A stretch of 64,000 nt of DNA from CALRQJ02 sp943370285 (GTDB lineage: Bacteria; Bacteroidota; Bacteroidia; Chitinophagales; Chitinophagaceae), in the NCBI GenBank assembly GCA_943370285.1, contig CALRQJ020000006.1:157410-221409 (forward strand). Reading direction: 5' to 3'. The position numbers and the translations under genes are program-made. The stretch's first letter is position 1; each line of letters opens with the position of its first letter. This document shows positions 62,559-64,000 of this stretch, piece after piece. Under the pieces are notes generated by a model, which searched no databases, had not been told where the DNA came from, and was given only the letters and a program-made list of their open reading frames with translations.

Positions 62559-64000
62559 ATGAGGAAATTTGTATTGGCAGCTACCATAGTATGCTGTGCC
62601 GCAGTAGCACAAGGCCAGGTTTTATTTACCTATGGTAAGAATAAAGTAACCAAAGAGGAGTTTGTAAAAGCATTCAATAAAAATCCTACTACCACTACCG
62701 ATCGGCAGGCATCACTGAAGGAATACCTCGATTTATACACTCGTTTTAAATTGAAGGTTCAAGCCGCATACGACGAAGGTTTGCAAAACGATGAGATGTT
62801 GCAAAGCGAATTGGCCAACTTCAAAAAGCAAATTGCAGACAATTACATTAATGAAGAAGCCAAAGTGAACGACTTGGTGCAAGAAGCATTTAGCCGTAGT
62901 CAAAAAGATATTCATTTGGCACATGTGTTTGTAGAAATTCCAGGTCCGGCAGATACGTTAACGGCCTATCAAACCATTCAAAAAGCCAATGCCGCATTAA
63001 AAGCCGGTAAAAGTTTTGAAGAAGTAGCGGCCACTTTTTCTTCTGATGCCGACACCAAAGCCAGCAAAGGAGATTTGGGTTGGATGACTGCTTTTACCTT
63101 GGCTTATGAAGTAGAAAGTATTGCGTATAGCTTAAAGCCCGGCGCAAACAGTGGCGTTGTACGAACAAGATTTGGGTATCATATTTTCAAAAACATAGAA
63201 GAACGTAAAGCCGTTGGCGGAAGAAGAGTAGCACAGATTTTAATTGCCTTTCCACCGAATAGTACCGATGCCGATAAAAAGCAATTGGCATACAAAGCCG
63301 ATTCTATTTATCAGTTGGCCATTAAAGGTGCAAGTTTTGAAGATTTGGTACAACGTTACAGCAATGATATTAGTACCGCAAACAGTAATGGACAGTTAAA
63401 AGATATTGTGGTTGGTCAGTATAACGCAACGTTTGAACAAGCTGTATTTGCGCTGCAACAACAGGGCGAAATTGCAAAACCATTTGTAACCAGCTACGGC
63501 TATCATATTTTAAAATTAATAGCGGTATTACCGGTGGGCAAAGATTTGGCCGACCCCATTGTAGCTGCAGCCATTAAAGAGAAAGTAGAAAAAGATGATC
63601 GATTAACGACAGCAAGAAAGTCGTTGGTAGATAAAAGATTGAGTTTGATACAATACAAGCCTGCCAATTATAATGTAAGTGAACTGTGGCAGTACACCGA
63701 TAGTTTTATTCAGAACAACAACACTACTGCCTATAAATCAATCAATGATTCAACCATCATTTTCAGCTTTGCCAAACAAAAAATTAGGGCTAATGATTGG
63801 GCAAGATTTGCAAGGGCAGTCAATACCTCAGGCAGCAATGATTATAAAGCCTTAGACCGTCCGGCTTTATTAAAAGCCTATGTAAAAGTAACAGCTGAAG
63901 AATACTACCGCAATCATTTAGAAGATTATAACACCGAATACAATGCACAGGTAAAAGAATTTGCCGATGCCAATATGTTGTTTGCCATTATGGAAAAAAA
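62559..64000 (+). CDS. Periplasmic PpiC/SurA-type peptidyl-prolyl isomerase (3' end beyond window)
   Basis: The frame opens with ATG 62559 (MRKFVLAATIVCCAAVAQGQ signal peptide) and runs without a stop to the window end, at least 480 codons. Two parvulin domains follow in tandem: about 124-215 (IHLAHVFVEIPGPADTL, then GDLGWMTAFTL and FGYHIFK) and about 228-320 (RVAQILIAFPPNS, then LKDIVVGQYN and YGYHILK). The N-terminal part resembles the SurA chaperone helices. These proteins escort outer-membrane proteins through the periplasm. Co-transcription with the TlpA-like gene is likely. Confidence 0.9.
   Translation, partial: MRKFVLAATIVCCAAVAQGQVLFTYGKNKVTKEEFVKAFNKNPTTTTDRQASLKEYLDLYTRFKLKVQAAYDEGLQNDEMLQSELANFKKQIADNYINEEAKVNDLVQEAFSRSQKDIHLAHVFVEIPGPADTLTAYQTIQKANAALKAGKSFEEVAATFSSDADTKASKGDLGWMTAFTLAYEVESIAYSLKPGANSGVVRTRFGYHIFKNIEERKAVGGRRVAQILIAFPPNSTDADKKQLAYKADSIYQLAIKGASFEDLVQRYSNDISTANSNGQLKDIVVGQYNATFEQAVFALQQQGEIAKPFVTSYGYHILKLIAVLPVGKDLADPIVAAAIKEKVEKDDRLTTARKSLVDKRLSLIQYKPANYNVSELWQYTDSFIQNNNTTAYKSINDSTIIFSFAKQKIRANDWARFARAVNTSGSNDYKALDRPALLKAYVKVTAEEYYRNHLEDYNTEYNAQVKEFADANMLFAIMEK

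Noticed and set aside
62733..62924. Minus-strand 63-codon frame near the window end
   Set aside because: It is antisense to the PpiC/SurA-type gene, whose signal peptide and parvulin domains are clear.

Overview
The window looks like the chromosome of an AT-rich member of the Bacteroidota, most likely a Chitinophagaceae-type bacterium. This is inferred from gene content and signals; no database was searched. The pointers are Bacteroidota-style promoters (TTG/TTTG, about 19 nt, TAnnTTTG), a type IX secretion (T9SS) C-terminal domain on a 3384-residue surface protein next to a PorP/SprF gene, a Reg_prop/Y_Y_Y histidine kinase with a LytTR regulator, and a dense set of secreted glycoside hydrolases. 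No phage, integrase, transposase or CRISPR array was seen.

Layout. 1-2340: HflX GTPase overlapping a Rieske protein, tRNA-Asn with promoter and terminator, and a small secreted NTF2-like protein. 2400-6120: a decayed strip holding two head-to-head gene fragments, an intact GH116 glycosidase and a collapsed GH110-like gene. 6240-7590: small membrane proteins and a DUF2975/HTH pair. 7680-11090: a GT4 glycosyltransferase fused to a helical toroid-like domain, paired with a GH130 phosphorylase. 11517-27541: a LacI-controlled glycan-degradation locus. Read on the minus strand from 24618 it encodes a GH29 fucosidase, FAD oxidoreductase, a chimeric remnant, an ACS-family MFS transporter, GH2, SGNH esterase, a GH43-GH16 double enzyme and an endonuclease/phosphatase-fold protein. 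The LacI regulator and a CE7-type esterase lie on the plus strand. Tandem inverted-repeat operators sit between the divergent arms. The locus has no SusC/SusD pair.

27558-42004: mostly housekeeping and conserved genes (MOSC protein, Nfu, ComB-type phosphatase, SulP transporter, DegT aminotransferase, a membrane/GDPD-like/LTA-synthase-like trio, sigma-54, VF530-like protein, AI-2E permease). 42050-53289: PorP/SprF plus a giant T9SS substrate containing a 1095-base tandem repeat. 53417-64000: MATE transporter with a possibly structured leader, small secreted proteins, a LytTR/LytS-type two-component pair, and a TlpA-like protein followed by a SurA/PpiC-type isomerase cut by the window end.

The most coherent function is the LacI locus. 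Its enzyme set (GH43_24-like plus GH16, GH2, GH29, esterases) would suit a fucosylated, acylated beta-1,3-galactan such as arabinogalactan side chains; that substrate is an inference. Several gene fragments (2418-2754, 5362-6118, 19939-20292) show that deletions have repeatedly reshaped the accessory glycan genes here.
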